Positions 62,590 to 64,000 of a stretch of DNA of 64,000 bases are shown here, in pieces. Each line of letters begins with the position of its first letter. Positions within the stretch are counted from its first letter, which is position 1. Below the pieces are notes generated by a model. That model worked only from the letters and a program-made list of their open reading frames with translations, was not told the origin of the DNA and made no database searches. Source of the DNA: Marinobacter caseinilyticus (GTDB taxonomy: Bacteria > Pseudomonadota > Gammaproteobacteria > Pseudomonadales > Oleiphilaceae); the NCBI RefSeq assembly GCF_011074955.1, contig NZ_WUQJ01000031.1, positions 62,001 to 126,000 on the forward strand. Reading direction: 5' to 3'. Position numbers and translations under genes: made by a program.

Positions 62590-64000
62590 ATGGATAAGAG
62601 TAAAGATCGCTCGCCACTGAAAAGATCAATGTGGATTGTCCTGGCCTACCTGATTGCCGGCGTCATCTGGATCACTTTCTCCGACGCAATGGTTAAAGCC
62701 TGGTTTACCGACCCGGACTTACTCACTCGTGTGCAAACCTATAAAGGGCTGGCCTTCGTGGTCGCCACCGCAGTGGTGTTGCTGTTTGTGTTGTTGCCCC
62801 AGTTCAGACAGGAACAGAAGCGCTCCTTGAATCACCAGCATCAGCGCGAGGAAATTCGCCTCCTCAGCCAGTTCCAGCAAAACGTTATTGATAACGCCAG
62901 TGTCTGGATCAACGTGCTCGACCCGCAGGCGCATGTGCTGTTGTGGAACAAGGCGGCTGAAAAAATCAGCGGTTATCCGAGTCATGAAGTGATTGGCGGC
63001 GACGATATATGGGCCTGGCTATACCCCGATGAGTCCTATCGCGCCGAAATCACTGCGCTGGCGGGCGCCATTCTGACGGACAATCAGGAGGTGGAGGACT
63101 ATGAAACCCGCATCGTCACCCGTGAAGGCTTAACGCGAATTATATCCTGGAATTCGAGATGTATTTTTGACGCAGAGGGGGTGCTGGTGGGGTCCATTGC
63201 CATTGGCATGGATGTGACCGACAAGCATGAAGCCCAGTCCGGGCTAAAAGCCCGCGAGCGTCAACTGACCACGTTGATGGATAATCTGCCAGGTATGGCC
63301 TATCGCTGCCTGTATGATGAGTTCTGGACCATGAAATTCATCTCCAGTGGGTGCCTTGAGTTAACGGGGTACGAGCCGAAAGAGCTGCTCGACAATCGGG
63401 ACAAAGCCTTTGTCGACTTGATTTTCAGCGAGGACAACGCTGAGGTGATTCGGGCGGTAGAAGAGGCGATTGCGGGTGCGGAATCGTTTTCACTGGAGTA
63501 TCGCTTGATCCGCAAGGACGGCCGGCTGGTATGGGTTTGGGAGCGGGGCCGGGCCGTCGAAGACAATGGCGAACTGGTGCTGGAAGGCATCATCCTTGAT
63601 ATGTCGGAACGCAAGGCGCTGGAACAGGAGCTATCCCGGCTGGCCACCCACGACACCTTGACCGGACTTTACAACCGCCGGGAGATGACGCGCCTGCTGC
63701 AGGAAGAAGTGAGCCGATCGGCTCGTTACCACCGACACCTTGCTCTGCTGTGGATCGATATTGACCATTTTAAAGCGGTCAATGATGACTACGGTCATGC
63801 GGTGGGTGATCAGGTGCTGACAGACATCTGTAAGCGGTTGGCCAGCAGCATCAGAAGTGTCGATGCGATTGGCCGCTACGGCGGCGAGGAGTTCGTTGTA
63901 TTGTTGCCGGAAATGGAGTTGCCGGAGGCGCTGGAGACCGCTGAGCGGTTGCGGGCCCTGGTGGCGCAACAAACCATTGTCTTAGGGGGCGACACCACAC
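62590..64000 (+). CDS. PAS-domain diguanylate cyclase, membrane-bound (partial, cut by window end)
   Basis: At least 470 residues; no stop before the end of the window. Two transmembrane helices lie at about 14-34 and 52-72. A first PAS/PAC domain (about 95-215, FQQNVIDNASVWINVLDPQAHVLLWNKAAEKISGY) and a second PAS (about 225-350, LTTLMDNLPGMAYRCLYDEFWTMKFISSGCLELTGY) follow. The GGDEF domain starts near 355, with GGEEF at 431-435 and an RxxD inhibitory site five residues before it. Active c-di-GMP synthesis is predicted. An ATG four bases upstream is out of frame and stops after three codons. Confidence 0.88.
   Translation, partial: MDKSKDRSPLKRSMWIVLAYLIAGVIWITFSDAMVKAWFTDPDLLTRVQTYKGLAFVVATAVVLLFVLLPQFRQEQKRSLNHQHQREEIRLLSQFQQNVIDNASVWINVLDPQAHVLLWNKAAEKISGYPSHEVIGGDDIWAWLYPDESYRAEITALAGAILTDNQEVEDYETRIVTREGLTRIISWNSRCIFDAEGVLVGSIAIGMDVTDKHEAQSGLKARERQLTTLMDNLPGMAYRCLYDEFWTMKFISSGCLELTGYEPKELLDNRDKAFVDLIFSEDNAEVIRAVEEAIAGAESFSLEYRLIRKDGRLVWVWERGRAVEDNGELVLEGIILDMSERKALEQELSRLATHDTLTGLYNRREMTRLLQEEVSRSARYHRHLALLWIDIDHFKAVNDDYGHAVGDQVLTDICKRLASSIRSVDAIGRYGGEEFVVLLPEMELPEALETAERLRALVAQQTIVLGGDTT

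Overview
The window reads as chromosomal DNA of a GC-rich marine gammaproteobacterium, in the Oceanospirillales/Marinobacter/Pseudomonas neighbourhood. The evidence is the conserved trkH-trkA-rsmB-fmt-def / LysM-dprA-tsaC-hemF-aroE block, a PomAB-type (sodium) flagellar stator, a Pseudomonas-like caa3 oxidase operon, a TRAP transporter, a lone ectoine synthase and a monomeric isocitrate dehydrogenase. I cannot name the species. No rRNA, CRISPR array or complete insertion sequence was seen, and no convincing tRNA.

Layout. 1-11 kb: potassium uptake (trkH, trkA), 16S rRNA methylation, initiator-tRNA formylation and peptide deformylation on the minus strand, then LysM, dprA, tsaC, hemF and aroE on the plus strand. 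11-18.2 kb: pomAB, a small PA4642-like protein, hsp20 with a possible heat-shock promoter, a TerC-family membrane protein, a gamma-carbonic-anhydrase-like protein, oligopeptidase A with yheV, and a DUF1653 gene. 18.3-25.8 kb: a 7TMR-DISM diguanylate cyclase facing a five-gene minus-strand operon (cupredoxin-like protein, membrane GGDEF/EAL protein, DUF3034 protein, lipidated truncated globin, DoxX) and an unrecognised gene. 25.9-36.2 kb: a MATE exporter, then the aa3/caa3 cytochrome oxidase locus with its copper and heme A assembly genes. 36.3-48.7 kb: hrpB, a solitary binding protein, a MITE-like inverted-repeat element, a PLP decarboxylase, an ectC-MFS pair, a GTPase/DUF2868 pair, a Crp/Fnr regulator and small unknown genes.

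48.7-59.3 kb is a coherent 3-hydroxybutyrate (3HB) utilisation locus. A lipoprotein 3HB-oligomer hydrolase releases 3HB. A TRAP transporter (dctPQM) would import it, 3HB dehydrogenase oxidises it to acetoacetate, and acetoacetyl-CoA synthetase activates the product. A sigma-54 activator with a PAS-like sensor sits between the two transcription units. Both units carry a -24/-12 promoter preceded by copies of the same 18-bp dyad (YGTCCGGnTnnnnGnACR). I read these dyads as the activator's enhancer sites; this is the strongest new regulatory signal in the window.

59.6-64 kb: monomeric NADP-isocitrate dehydrogenase, a YbaK/EbsC deacylase, and a PAS-GGDEF protein cut by the window end. Many starts had to be moved downstream of the longest reading frame on the basis of ribosome-binding sites, signal peptides or family length; each case is stated.
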